Source: Gammaproteobacteria bacterium (GTDB lineage Bacteria > Pseudomonadota > Gammaproteobacteria > Pseudomonadales > Ketobacteraceae). Taken from it: DNA of 64,000 nucleotides. The notes beneath the pieces are model-generated. The model had not been told where the DNA came from and made no database searches. It saw only the letters and a program-made list of their open reading frames with translations. The translations under genes were made by a program, and so were the position numbers. Positions within the stretch are counted from its first letter, which is position 1. The number at the start of each line of letters is the position of its first letter. This document shows positions 16,340 to 27,200 of this stretch, in pieces. The stretch covers positions 62,001-126,000 of the forward strand of contig JABLXQ010000010.1 in assembly GCA_013178375.1 (NCBI GenBank), written 5' to 3'.

Positions 16340-17535
16340 GGCGCGTGCCGCTCTGATACCAGATCCAGTGGACCCACGGTGCGGCGCCAGCCCCATAAAA
16401 AAGGCCGCAGCGGGTAATACAGGAAAAACAGCGCGGGTGGCAGGGGCAACAGCGCCATGTCGTTCAGCGAAATCGCCATATTGCGCTGCAGATGAAACAG
16501 CCAGAAGGTAGGGCGGTTGCAGAACAGGAACGGCAACAACATGCGGACAGCGTTGCCGGGGTAGCGCGCCTGCTGCAGTGTCTGCTGAATGCCACTCAAC
16601 ACCCAGCGTGCGCGCCAGCTGGTGCGGCAGGGCACATCCGGCATTGGCGCCTGCAGCAGGCGGTGTGCCAGTTGCAGCGTCACCCACACCACGGGTTCGA
16701 TGTGCAGCGCGCGGGCCGTATCGATGATCCAGCGCCAGTCCAGCGGCCGTTGCAGCAGCGCGGCAATGTCGGTGAGCCACGACAGCCGCGCCCAGCTGGA
16801 ATGCGCTGCATGCATGATCAGGTAAAGCGTATTGTGTTCGGCAGTCAGCACCGGAACCGGCACGCCCGACAAGGAAACATGTTCAACGTGATCGAACGGA
16901 TTGAAGCGTTGCAGCGGCAGAAAATGCGGATTGTTGTCGAAGCGCCAATGCAGTTCCAGCATGGTGCCGTCCCGCTCGTGACGGTAGGTGCAATCCTTTT
17001 TGAACTGGCGATAGTGGTGCAACACCGTGTCTGGCAGGGCTTCACCCGGATAGGTGCGGTGGAAGCCGTTGTCCAGCAGCGCCTGGTGGGTGGCACTCAC
17101 ATCCGCTTCACGTACCAGAATGTCGATGTCTTTGGAAAAGCGGCGGGTGGGGTTGCCATACAACTGCAGCGACAGCGGCACGCCTTTCAGCACAATGAAC
17201 GGAATCTGGTGCGAGTTGAACAGGTGGGTCAGTTGCAGGATGTGCACGCCGTGTTTCATGGCCAGTGTGGTGATCTGCTGCTGGCATTGTTGCAGTGCTT
17301 TATCCACAGCGTCAGGCAGTTTTGCGCGATGGGGTCCCAACCGCTGCCAGGCCAGTGCGCTGGTGCGGTGCCAGCGCAACTGCTGAATAAAGGGCTCCCA
17401 ATCCGTGATGGATTGCGTCAGCCGGTTGAAGTCCGCCGCGTCACCGGGGCCGCTCTGCAGGCTCCAGCACAATAGTGCAAATCCCTGTTGCCATTGCGTC
17501 TGCACTGATTCTGTTTGTGAAGGCTCGATCATCAT
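16336..17535 (-). CDS. Nucleotidyltransferase of the lasso cluster (NTP_transf_5 type)
   Basis: 399 residues (or 398 from a second ATG one codon in). The motif KGVPLSLQLYGNPTRRFSKD followed by IDILV around residues 118-142 is the nucleotidyltransferase signature of the NTP_transf_5 family. Such genes (PadeN, PsmN) are part of paeninodin/pseudomycoidin-type clusters, where they further modify the phosphorylated C-terminal Ser; PsmN has been connected with hexose addition. Here it is translationally coupled to the exporter. First gene of the minus-strand 17535-13761 operon. Confidence 0.85.
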   Translation of the reverse strand: MMIEPSQTESVQTQWQQGFALLCWSLQSGPGDAADFNRLTQSITDWEPFIQQLRWHRTSALAWQRLGPHRAKLPDAVDKALQQCQQQITTLAMKHGVHILQLTHLFNSHQIPFIVLKGVPLSLQLYGNPTRRFSKDIDILVREADVSATHQALLDNGFHRTYPGEALPDTVLHHYRQFKKDCTYRHERDGTMLELHWRFDNNPHFLPLQRFNPFDHVEHVSLSGVPVPVLTAEHNTLYLIMHAAHSSWARLSWLTDIAALLQRPLDWRWIIDTARALHIEPVVWVTLQLAHRLLQAPMPDVPCRTSWRARWVLSGIQQTLQQARYPGNAVRMLLPFLFCNRPTFWLFHLQRNMAISLNDMALLPLPPALFFLYYPLRPFLWGWRRTVGPLDLVSERHAP

Positions 17536-17781
17536 TCCCTTGATCCCCCTTTGGTTCCCATTTGAGTGTAGTCAAAACCACGGGAGCTGGGCCCTATTGT
17601 CAGCTTGCCAACAAATCTCTGCCTGAACCTGGGGCTCCGCTCCATCAATCGCCTGAATTTGCAGCGAATTTTCGCACACCTTGCGAACCCCCAACCCGGC
17701 CCGCCATTTGCAGATCCTGCTGCAGACATCACCAACACCCAGAGAGTGACCCGGGGCTGAGGCAAGGCGGGAGAACAGAGA
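17536..17781. promoter_or_regulatory. Divergent region between lasso operon and bfd-bfr
   Basis: 246 bp between the nucleotidyltransferase start and bfd. The minus-strand side reads CAAATGGGAACCAAAGGGGGAT just before the start, giving an AGGGGG ribosome site. I looked for a Fur-type palindrome upstream of bfd and did not find a convincing one. Confidence 0.35.
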
Positions 17782-18003
17782 ATGTACGTATGTGTTTGCA
17801 ACGCGGTAACGGAACGCCACATTGCGCAGGCAGTGCAGCAGGGCGCGCGCCAGTTGAAGGATCTGCGCCGTGCGTTGCGGGTTAGCGCTGATTGCGGCCG
17901 CTGTGCCCGCTGCGCCCACCAATGTCTGCAAGCCACTCTCACGTCACCCGACCTGGGTCGCGCAGCCGCGCGATTTCCCTCACTGATGCTTGCGGAGGCC
18001 TGA
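17782..18003 (+). CDS. bfd: Bacterioferritin-associated ferredoxin
   Basis: 73 residues with an N-terminal [14 protein letters not shown] and a second cysteine pair ADCGRC at 37-41, giving the four [2Fe-2S] ligands Cys4, Cys6, Cys38 and Cys41. Bfd reduces the ferric core of bacterioferritin to release iron. The stop overlaps the bfr start (TGATG), so the pair is co-translated. Two extra cysteines (44 and 48) lie beyond the cluster, and the C-terminal 20 residues are longer than in E. coli Bfd. Confidence 0.93.
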   Translation: MYVCVCNAVTERHIAQAVQQGARQLKDLRRALRVSADCGRCARCAHQCLQATLTSPDLGRAAARFPSLMLAEA

Positions 18004-18479
18004 TGAAAGGCGACAAGAAAGTAATCCAGTATCTGAACAAGCAGCTGGTCAACGAGCTGACGGCCATCAACCAGTATTTTCTGCATGCGCGCATGTACAA
18101 GAGCTGGGGTCTGCTTGCCCTGGGCAAGCACGAATACGCGGAATCCATCGAGGAAATGCATCACGCGGACTGGCTGATCGAGCGCGTACTGTTTCTGGAA
18201 GGGCTGCCGAATCTGCAAAGCCTGAACAAACTGCTGATCGGTGAAAACGTGCCGGAATGTCTGAAAGGGGATCTGCAGCTGGAGCTGGGTTCACGCGTCG
18301 TGCTGGTGGAGGCGGTTGCCTATTGTGAAAGTGTGGCGGATTTTGTATCCCGCACCATTTTTCAGAAAATCCTGGATGATACCGAGGAGCATATCGATTA
18401 TCTGGAAACCCAGCTCAGCCTGATCGACCAGGTGGGTATCCAGAATTATCTGCAAAGCCAGATGGAAAAACCGTCGTGA
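18003..18479 (+). CDS. bfr: Bacterioferritin
   Basis: 158 residues from ATG 18003; the longer frame upstream overlaps bfd. Begins [20 protein letters not shown], as in E. coli Bfr. Ferroxidase ligands Glu18, Glu51, His54, Glu94 and the EEHID pair Glu127/His130 are present, and Met52, the heme ligand between subunits, is conserved, so it is a heme-binding 24-mer. Stores iron and consumes peroxide. Confidence 0.95.
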   Translation: MKGDKKVIQYLNKQLVNELTAINQYFLHARMYKSWGLLALGKHEYAESIEEMHHADWLIERVLFLEGLPNLQSLNKLLIGENVPECLKGDLQLELGSRVVLVEAVAYCESVADFVSRTIFQKILDDTEEHIDYLETQLSLIDQVGIQNYLQSQMEKPS

Positions 18480-18497
18480 CGGAATGACCTCTCCCCG

Positions 18498-19970
<1,473 letters not shown>

Positions 19971-20010
19971 GCAGGAATATGCCTGTGCTGCCTGAAAATT
20001 TGCGCGATTG

Positions 20011-21795
20011 TCACAAAAATGTCATCAAAAGTCTCTTCCGACGATCATGGCAGCGCGCCCGCACCAGCAACCCCATCAGTGCCAGACACGCCCACCAGGG
20101 CAGGAACGGAATATCGGTATTGGCATCCGGCAGGCTGGACCAGTTCAGTTGCAGCGTGCCCTGGGCGCCATTCTTGCCGTCAATTGCGATACGGTAGGTG
20201 GTGCCCGCAACCGCGTAAAAATCCAGCGCGCTGGTGCCCTGCGCATTGGCATCGTCACTGGCGGCCACCCAGGTCAGGCTGGCCAGATCATTGCCCTGAT
20301 AAACCGCCAGCACCGTATCGATGGCGCTGCCGCTGGTGTCGATGACGACATGCACATTGCCGGTGGCCGTCCATTCCAGCCAGACCGACGCACCCCCGCT
20401 GGCACCGGCATGTTCCGGTTCGCCGTTCTCTGTGCTGGCGTTCAGGTTGTTCAGCGTCAGCGTGCCGTTGGCTCCACTCAGCACCGTGGCATTGGCAAAG
20501 CCATCGTTCGCCGGCGGAACAAACGCCGTCAGGTCCAGGCGCGGCTTGCCGATGCCGTTGCGCGCATCCACCAGGGTGACGCCGCTGTTCGTCAGGCGGC
20601 CCAGACGCGCATCGGGGGAATCGGCGGGATACGCCTGCGCCAGCAACGCCACCGCGCCCGCCACATGGGGCGACGCCTGCGACGTGCCGCCAATCGTCAT
20701 GCCCGCAGTGGTGATCATGGCGCCGGGCGCCAGCAGCGTCAGAAAATTCGCGCTGTTGGAAAAGCAGCCCACCTTGTCGGCGGCAGTGGTGGTATCGGTG
20801 CAGTTGCTCCAGGCAATGCCGCCGACATTGGCGTCGTACACCGCGCCCACCGACACCGCCCCCGGTGTGCAGGCAGGCATGGCGATGCCGTTGGTAAAAC
20901 CGGAATTGCCCGCCGCCATCACCGTGAGCATGCCCGCCGCTTTGGCATTGGCCACCGGTGTGGCAAACGGATTGCCGGACGTGCAGGCGCTGGTGAATTT
21001 GGTGGTGGCCGCCAGGCTGATATTGATGGCGACGATGTTGTACGCCGCCTGATTGGCGATGGCCCAGTTCAGCGCGCTGATGATATCCACCGACGAAGCA
21101 GATCCGCTGGCATACACGTCCAGCCCGATCACGCGCGCACCGGGCGCCACACTGGCAGCAATGGCCGACACATGGGTGCCGTGGCCGTTGTCATCCAGTG
21201 CGCCGTCGCTGGTGGCGATGTCCGCGACATAGGGCACGCGGCAGGACGCGGGCGTGCCCGGCGCTGTACAACTGCCGAATTCCGCGCGGGTGTAATTCAC
21301 TCCGGTGTCGATCACCACCACCGACCTGTCGCTGCCCTTGATGTGGGAAGCCGTCAGCGCGGGCTGGTCAATCAAAGGCAGGCTTTGATTCAGCGCCGTG
21401 AAAAATCGTTCGTTGGAATAAATCGCCTTCACCTGCGGCGATTGCGCCAGCGCTGCCAGTTCGGCGGGATCGCGAACTTGCACGACGGTCATCGGCAGAT
21501 GGCTGAAATCCTGCTGCGGGCGCATGCGGCTGGCATCGCGCTGATCGAGCAGTGCGCGCTTGAGCGAACGCAAGGAATCGGCCCCTGCAGTTGCAACTGC
21601 CACCGGATCAGCTGCGATGGCAGTGTCCAGTTCCAGGATCAGCGTGGTCCACTGCTGGCGGTCGATGGCTTCCACGTCCGCCGGGTGCAGGCCCGGGTGC
21701 CGGCTCATCCATGTTGGCGCGGCCGCCGCCTGCATCGCCAGCGCTCCCAGCAGCAGCCCCGCAACCCACACGCGCAACTGCTGCCAACTGTTCAT
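20011..21795 (-). CDS. Secreted subtilisin-like (S8) protease with exosortase-type C-terminal tail
   Basis: 594 residues from ATG 21793-21795 (MNSWQQLRVWVAGLLLGAL...), giving a clean signal peptide ending AAAAP. Triad Asp in VVVIDTGVNY (about 160), His in NGHGTHVSA (about 204), Ser in GTSQASPHVAGA (about 369). An inhibitor-like propeptide (residues 30-140) precedes the catalytic domain. A C-terminal beta domain follows, then IPFLPWWACLALMGLLVRAR and a basic end, matching the sorting tails of two other proteins in this window. Divergent from an exosortase gene 167 bp away, so it is a likely substrate and would be cleaved and anchored at the envelope. Confidence 0.9.
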   Translation of the reverse strand: MNSWQQLRVWVAGLLLGALAMQAAAAPTWMSRHPGLHPADVEAIDRQQWTTLILELDTAIAADPVAVATAGADSLRSLKRALLDQRDASRMRPQQDFSHLPMTVVQVRDPAELAALAQSPQVKAIYSNERFFTALNQSLPLIDQPALTASHIKGSDRSVVVIDTGVNYTRAEFGSCTAPGTPASCRVPYVADIATSDGALDDNGHGTHVSAIAASVAPGARVIGLDVYASGSASSVDIISALNWAIANQAAYNIVAINISLAATTKFTSACTSGNPFATPVANAKAAGMLTVMAAGNSGFTNGIAMPACTPGAVSVGAVYDANVGGIAWSNCTDTTTAADKVGCFSNSANFLTLLAPGAMITTAGMTIGGTSQASPHVAGAVALLAQAYPADSPDARLGRLTNSGVTLVDARNGIGKPRLDLTAFVPPANDGFANATVLSGANGTLTLNNLNASTENGEPEHAGASGGASVWLEWTATGNVHVVIDTSGSAIDTVLAVYQGNDLASLTWVAASDDANAQGTSALDFYAVAGTTYRIAIDGKNGAQGTLQLNWSSLPDANTDIPFLPWWACLALMGLLVRARCHDRRKRLLMTFL

Positions 21796-21962
21796 CGTTC
21801 CACTCCTCTCCACCCCACCCCACTCCACTCCGGTCGTGCAAGGGCGGCAGTGTAGTGGCCCCGGGTGAATGTTTTGATGACGCTCCAGCGCCGGCATCAA
21901 ACTGCAAAAAATCTGCAATAGGATGGACACCTTCCATCGGCCACCCGCCCGGGGCACCCGTC
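21796..21962. promoter_or_regulatory. Divergent promoter region between S8 protease and exosortase
   Basis: 167 bp with a pyrimidine-rich C/T-tract (about 21796-21835, CCACTCC-like repeats) just upstream of the protease start; on the protease strand this is GGAGTGG-like and supplies a GGAG ribosome site. No clear operator. Confidence 0.35.
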
Positions 21963-22502
21963 ATGACCACCGCTTCCACCCACTCACCCGTTCCCCTGCC
22001 GGGCAACCGCTTTGCCCTGCTGTTCATGGCCGCGGCCCTGGTGCTGATAGGCGGCTACCATGCCCTGCCGGTGGCCTGGGTGGAGCAGGGCATCGTGCGC
22101 TATTTTGCGGTGCTGCCCGGCGCCGCGATCCTGGACTGGCTGACGCCCGGCGTGCAGGTCACCAGCGATCAGACCCGCATCCTGTCAACCCTGGCCCGGC
22201 TGAACGTGCTGCGCGGCTGCGAAGGCACCGAAGCGCTATTGATCCTGTACGCGGCACTGCTGGCGGCGCGGCAATCCTGGCGCGCCACCCTGGCCGGGCT
22301 GCTGCTGGGCACCCTGGTGATATTCCTGTTGAACCAGGTGCGCATCGTGGCGCTGTTTTTCATTGCCGCCCACGCGCGTCAACTGTTCGAACCGGTGCAT
22401 GGTTTTGCTGCGCCCATCGCCATATTGTTGGGAGTCTGCCTGTATTTTCTGCTGTGGCTGAAGTGGGCCGGAACTGGCAATCATGATCATGACCGTGGCT
22501 GA
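21963..22502 (+). CDS. xrtH: Exosortase (XrtH-like)
   Basis: 179 residues, multiple membrane helices. The exosortase/archaeosortase catalytic trio is visible: Cys86 in RGCEGTEAL, Arg127 in NQVRIVAL and His146 in VHGFAAP. These transpeptidase-like membrane enzymes cut C-terminal sorting signals on exported proteins. XrtH is the small stand-alone type not tied to polysaccharide genes and has an associated membrane protein, as seen here directly downstream with overlap. The subtype is inferred from size, neighbour and the P-x-L-P-x-W tails of nearby clients. Confidence 0.85.
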   Translation: MTTASTHSPVPLPGNRFALLFMAAALVLIGGYHALPVAWVEQGIVRYFAVLPGAAILDWLTPGVQVTSDQTRILSTLARLNVLRGCEGTEALLILYAALLAARQSWRATLAGLLLGTLVIFLLNQVRIVALFFIAAHARQLFEPVHGFAAPIAILLGVCLYFLLWLKWAGTGNHDHDRG

Positions 22503-23094
22503 TGCATTGCCGCCGCGCCTGCGGCCGACACTTCTGATTTCCCTGCTGGCCATCCTGCTGCTGGTGCAGGCGCTGCTGCTGTACCACTGGCGACTGGAAC
22601 TGGCGCAGACCCTGATTCCCTACCTGCAATTGCTGGTGGAGCTGTGCGAGCAGCGTTTTGACGTGGCGGAATTTCAGGTGCTGCACGGCGGCAACGAGCA
22701 ACTGTTCAGCCTGCGCCTGACGGCGGACCATCCTCTGCCCGTGCACGGCCGCGTTCTGCCGGGCATGGATGTGAGCGCCACCACCCTGGTGACCCACCTG
22801 CTGCTGGACCTGTGGATTTACGGCGCGGTGCTGATCATCGGCATCGCCCTGCTGCCACTGCGCGCTGTCCGCCTGTTGCCGGCGGCGATGGCGGGATTGG
22901 GCCTGCTGCTGTGGCTGGATATTCCACTGGTATTGCTGGGCAGCATCGAAGGACTGCTGCTGCAACATCTGGCGCCCGACCGCCTGGATACCGATCCCTG
23001 GGTACTGTGGCAACAATTCCTGACCCAGGGCGGCAGAATGGTGCTGGCCCTGGGGCTGGGATTGCTGGTGCTGGGGGTTGGGCGTAAGCGTTAG
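22483..23094 (+). CDS. Exosortase-associated membrane protein
   Basis: 203 residues overlapping the exosortase end by 20 bp. Hydrophobic helices at about 15-35, 105-125, 130-150 and 180-200, with a 70-residue extracytoplasmic loop between the first two (LCEQRFDVAEFQVL...). Matches in layout the exosortase H-associated membrane protein. Probably helps the exosortase with substrate handling; mechanism unknown. The ATG at 22489 is an alternative start. Confidence 0.72.
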   Translation: MIMTVADALPPRLRPTLLISLLAILLLVQALLLYHWRLELAQTLIPYLQLLVELCEQRFDVAEFQVLHGGNEQLFSLRLTADHPLPVHGRVLPGMDVSATTLVTHLLLDLWIYGAVLIIGIALLPLRAVRLLPAAMAGLGLLLWLDIPLVLLGSIEGLLLQHLAPDRLDTDPWVLWQQFLTQGGRMVLALGLGLLVLGVGRKR

Positions 23095-23243
23095 CTGTGC
23101 CGGGTTCGCTGGCGACATGAGGACTGCCACGTCGTCAAGTGAATCGACGCAGGCATTTGCCTGTGACTATTATTGGGGTATCGTCCCGCGTGGGATGCAT
23201 TCGGGAGCTAGCCATTGGCGGATACAACAAGGGGCGTACCAGC

Positions 23244-24242
23244 GTGAAGCAATACCAGCCCCCTTTCCAGCTCACGCATGCCATGCTGTCGCGGGTCGCC
23301 GATATCGCCACCCTGGTGGGAGCCTGGCAGGCTACCCACAGCCAGGAACTGGTGCCGCAACTGCGCCGTGGCAACCGCATCAGAACTATTCAGGCGTCGC
23401 TGGCCATCGAACAGAACACATTGTCACTGGAACAGGTGACGGCGGTGCTCGACGGCAAGCCGGTATTGGGTTTGCCCCGCGAGCTACAGGAAGTACGCAA
23501 CGCCTTTGCCTCCTATGAAGCCATGCCCCACTGGCAACCCCATTCACTGGACGATCTGCTGGCCGCCCATGCCTTGATGATGCGCGGGCTGGCAGACGAC
23601 GCCGGCCATCTGCGCAGCGGAGGAGTGGGCATCTATCAGGGGGAGCAACTGGTTCACATGGCGCCACCGGCCAGACAGGTGCCGCGCTTGGTGGACAACC
23701 TGCTGGGCTGGCTTGCCAGCACTGATGCCCATCCTCTGATAGCGTCCTGCGCCTTTCACTATGAATTTGAATTCATCCACCCGTTCAGCGATGGCAACGG
23801 ACGCATCGGGCGCCTTTGGCAAACCCTCATCCTGAGCCGCTGGCAGCCCATGCTGGCCTATCTGCCGGTTGAAACCGTGATTCAAAGCCGCCAGCCCGAT
23901 TACTACCGTCTGTTGGGCGAGGCCGACCAGGCCGCCGACTGCACCGCATTCATCCTGTTTCTGCTGGACGCCATCCACGAATCCCTGGCCCAGGCCATCC
24001 AATCCAAAACGCCGGTAGAAACGCCGGTAGAAACGCCGGTAGAAACGCCGGTAAAAACCCCCGACCGCATCCTGGCCTTGCTCAAGGCCCGGCCTGATCT
24101 GACCCTGACTGAGGTTGCGCAGGCCATCGGCAAATCCCTGCGGGCCGTAGAGCGGGCCGTGTCCCAGCTGCAGCAGCAGGGCCGGTTGCAGTTCAGCGGC
24201 CCCAGGAAGGGCGGCCGCTGGCAGGTGATTGATCCCGCTTGA
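23244..24242 (+). CDS. Fic-family AMP-transferase-like protein
   Basis: About 332 residues from a GTG at 23244, with AAGGGG nine bases before; the frame is open to a GTG at 23139. The Fic core is HPFSDGNGRIGR with catalytic His179. An N-terminal SLAIEQN (Ser52-Glu56-Asn58) resembles the inhibitory helix of class II Fic proteins, so it should be auto-inhibited until triggered. A C-terminal winged-helix-like segment (ILALLKARPDLTLTEVAQAI) follows a short repetitive linker. It may AMPylate targets or be a regulatory Fic-HTH protein; no antitoxin gene lies next to it. Confidence 0.88.
   Translation: MKQYQPPFQLTHAMLSRVADIATLVGAWQATHSQELVPQLRRGNRIRTIQASLAIEQNTLSLEQVTAVLDGKPVLGLPRELQEVRNAFASYEAMPHWQPHSLDDLLAAHALMMRGLADDAGHLRSGGVGIYQGEQLVHMAPPARQVPRLVDNLLGWLASTDAHPLIASCAFHYEFEFIHPFSDGNGRIGRLWQTLILSRWQPMLAYLPVETVIQSRQPDYYRLLGEADQAADCTAFILFLLDAIHESLAQAIQSKTPVETPVETPVETPVKTPDRILALLKARPDLTLTEVAQAIGKSLRAVERAVSQLQQQGRLQFSGPRKGGRWQVIDPA
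24009..24056 (+). repeat. 12-bp tandem repeat in the fic gene
   Basis: Four units of AAACGCCGGTAG (last one mutated to GTAAAAAC). It encodes T-P-V-E repeated and forms a flexible linker between the Fic core and the C-terminal HTH-like segment. Unit length keeps frame, so copy-number slippage would change linker length without breaking the protein. Confidence 0.85.
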
Positions 24243-24278
24243 TCGACAGACTCAATTCCTGGAAGCCGGACGAAAGCG

Positions 24279-27200
24279 CTAACCGCGCCGCGCCCGCCGG
24301 CGTCCCAGCCAGCCCAATCCCAACATCAGCAGCGGATAGGTCCACAGCGGCAGCGGCACATCCTGCTGGCCCGTCACTTCGACATAACCCTCACCGTTGG
24401 GATTGCGCCCCTGGCTGATCTCGGCGCCGTCGTTCATTCCGTCGCCGTCGGAATCCGCCAGCAGCGGGTTGGTGCCGGTGTCGGTGAGTGACAGGAACAG
24501 GCCCGAACCAGTTTCCTGCTGATCCGTCAGGCCATCGTTGTCGTCATCCGGATCGCAAGTGTCGCCCACCAGATCGAAATCGGCGTCCAACTGGTTGGGG
24601 TTGGCAATGGCAGAGCAGTTGTCCGCTTCGCCACACAGACCATCGCCATCACTGTCGTTGAGTGAATCCAGCGGGCATGCATCAATGCCCGCACACATGC
24701 CGTCGCCATCTTCATCGTTGAAGGTTTCCGACGGACACGCGTCGCACACATTGCCTTTGTCGTCGCCGTCATCATTCAGTTGATCCGGATTCGCTGCCGC
24801 AGGGCAATTGTCACAGCTATCGGGGATGCCATCGCCGTCGGCGTCGTCCACCAGACTGTCCGCCATCGCCAGGTTGGCCATCAGCAGCAGGCCCTGGCTG
24901 TTGGCGCCGGAGCCCAGTGCTTCCAGAGTGGCGTGACTTGTCACGGGCACCGATGCGGGCAGGGTCACTACTGCTTGCAGCACGCCGGCGGCGTCTGTCA
25001 TCGGCATGCCAAGCGCCACTGTTTGCGCGCCCGTTCGCAAGGTCAGCGCCACTGCGTCGTTGGCAGCAAAGCCCTGACCCAATAACCTGTAGCTCTGACC
25101 CGGCACCAGCATGGTTGCCGTCGCGCTGCAGGTGGCGGGTACGTTTTGCGGTATCAGGGTCAGCTGCCCCATGGCGGGCAGGTCCGGATGTGGCTCGGCC
25201 TGCGCCAGCAGCAGGCTGCCGGGCATCGGGTCGGGATTTTTCGGCAGGCCGTTGGGGTAATAGCCGTAACTCCAGTGGCTGCCAATGGACCAAAGATAAT
25301 TGTTGATGACCTTGGCGTATTCGAACTGGCCACGGTGATTGGGATGGAACATGCCCTTCAGCAAGAAGTGCCAAGTACCGAAAATCCACTCGCCATCGTC
25401 GCCGCACACACCGTGGCCTTCGAAGTGGTCCTCCACCGATACACTGTGCACGCCCACTTCGGCGGCGGCCTGACGCAGTACCTGGTTTAGCGCGCGGTTG
25501 GCTTGGCGGATCCAGGCTTGTTCGGCGGTGGACAGCTTTGAATCCGATGCAATCTGCGAACGCTCGCACTCGTTGCCACTGAGCAACAAGGGATAGTCCA
25601 TGGCCAGAATGGTGGCGTTGGGCGCTTTGGTCTTGATCTCGCTCAGCGTTGCGATCACCCGTTGCTTCACGACCGGCAGCCACAGCATGGCCAGCTCTCC
25701 CAACTCGATGTCGGAATGGGGGGCGAACGGTTTCAGATCGTTGCAGTGATCATGGATCATGCAGTACTGCAGGATTTTTGCGAAGAATGCATCGTTGCCG
25801 CCGATGGTGATGGTGATCAGGTCGTTACTGTCATTCACCTGGCTGGGAATGGCTTGGGGCGGCTCACCGTATTGCCCTTCGCCAGCTTCCTGCACGTTGT
25901 AAGTGGTGGCGCCCGTGCAGGCGTAAAAATTCAAGGCGCCATCACTGCGGTGTTCAATCGGTATCAGACTGCCTGGCGCCATGATGTAAGCGGAATAGGC
26001 GAAGTAAGAACGGTTGCAGCCTTTGGGCAGAGGGATCAGTTCGAGATTGAACAATTCCAGATTGATGCCGATGCTGTCGGGACCCCAGTCCTTGCCAAAC
26101 TCGCCCCGGAACGGCGGCACGCCTTCACCAGAGGAATAAGAATCGCCCAGGGCGACATAATTCAACCCGTCCGACTGCCGTGTATAAGTAACCTGATAGC
26201 CGCCCACCTGTTGTGCGTGGTAGCTGCGAACCAGGAACGTATAGGTGCCGGTTGCCGGTGCGGAATTCAACGCGATATTGCTGTACGCGTTTTGCAGCAC
26301 CGTGCCCGTGGGGGAATACAGCGTCAGATAAAGCGTGATGTTGCTGGTGGCGGCAAGATCGATGCTGTCACCGGCCCGGGCATAAAACGTATAGCTGTCC
26401 AGATCGCCGGCTGTCAGGCTGGGTGAAATCGTGGCGCCATTGCCCAGCGCACCATGTTCGTTGGCGCCGGGCGCCTTGATGAAATGCAGATCGTAATTGC
26501 CGGTTTGCTCGGCGTGGTAGCTGCGCATTGTCACCGTATAAGTGCCGTTCTGACCTAACGTGCGGGAAATAACGTTGTAGGAATTTTCCAGCACGGTGCC
26601 GTTGGGCGCGTACAGTGTCATGTACAGCGTTGTGTCGCTGGCTGCGGACAACACGATGCTGTCCCCCGAGTTGGCATTGAACGTAAAACTGTCGATATCG
26701 CCGGGTGCAAGAGATTCCGTTAGCATGCCGCCATTCGGCAGCGCACCATGCTCGTTGGCACTGGGCGCCTTGATGAAATGCAAATCGTAATTGCCGGTTT
26801 GCTCGGCGTGGTAACTGCGCATTGTCACCGTATAAGTGCCATTCTGACCTAACGTGCGGGAAATGACGTTGTAGGAATTTTCCAGCACGGTGCCGTCGGG
26901 CGCGTACAACGTCATGTACAGCGTTATGTCGCTGGCTGCGGACAGCACGACGCTGTCCCCCGAGTTGGCGTCGAACGTAAAACTGTCCAGATCACCGGCA
27001 GAAAGCGCTCCTGTCACCATATCGCCATTGGGAAGCGCGCCATGCTCATTGGCACTGGGTGCCTTGATGAAATGCAGATCGTAATTGCCGGTTTGCCCGG
27101 CATGGTAGCTGCGCATTGTCACCGTATAGGTACCGTTCTGGGCCAGCGTGCGGGAAATGATGTTGTAGGAATTTTCCAGCACGGTGCCGTTGGGCGCGTA

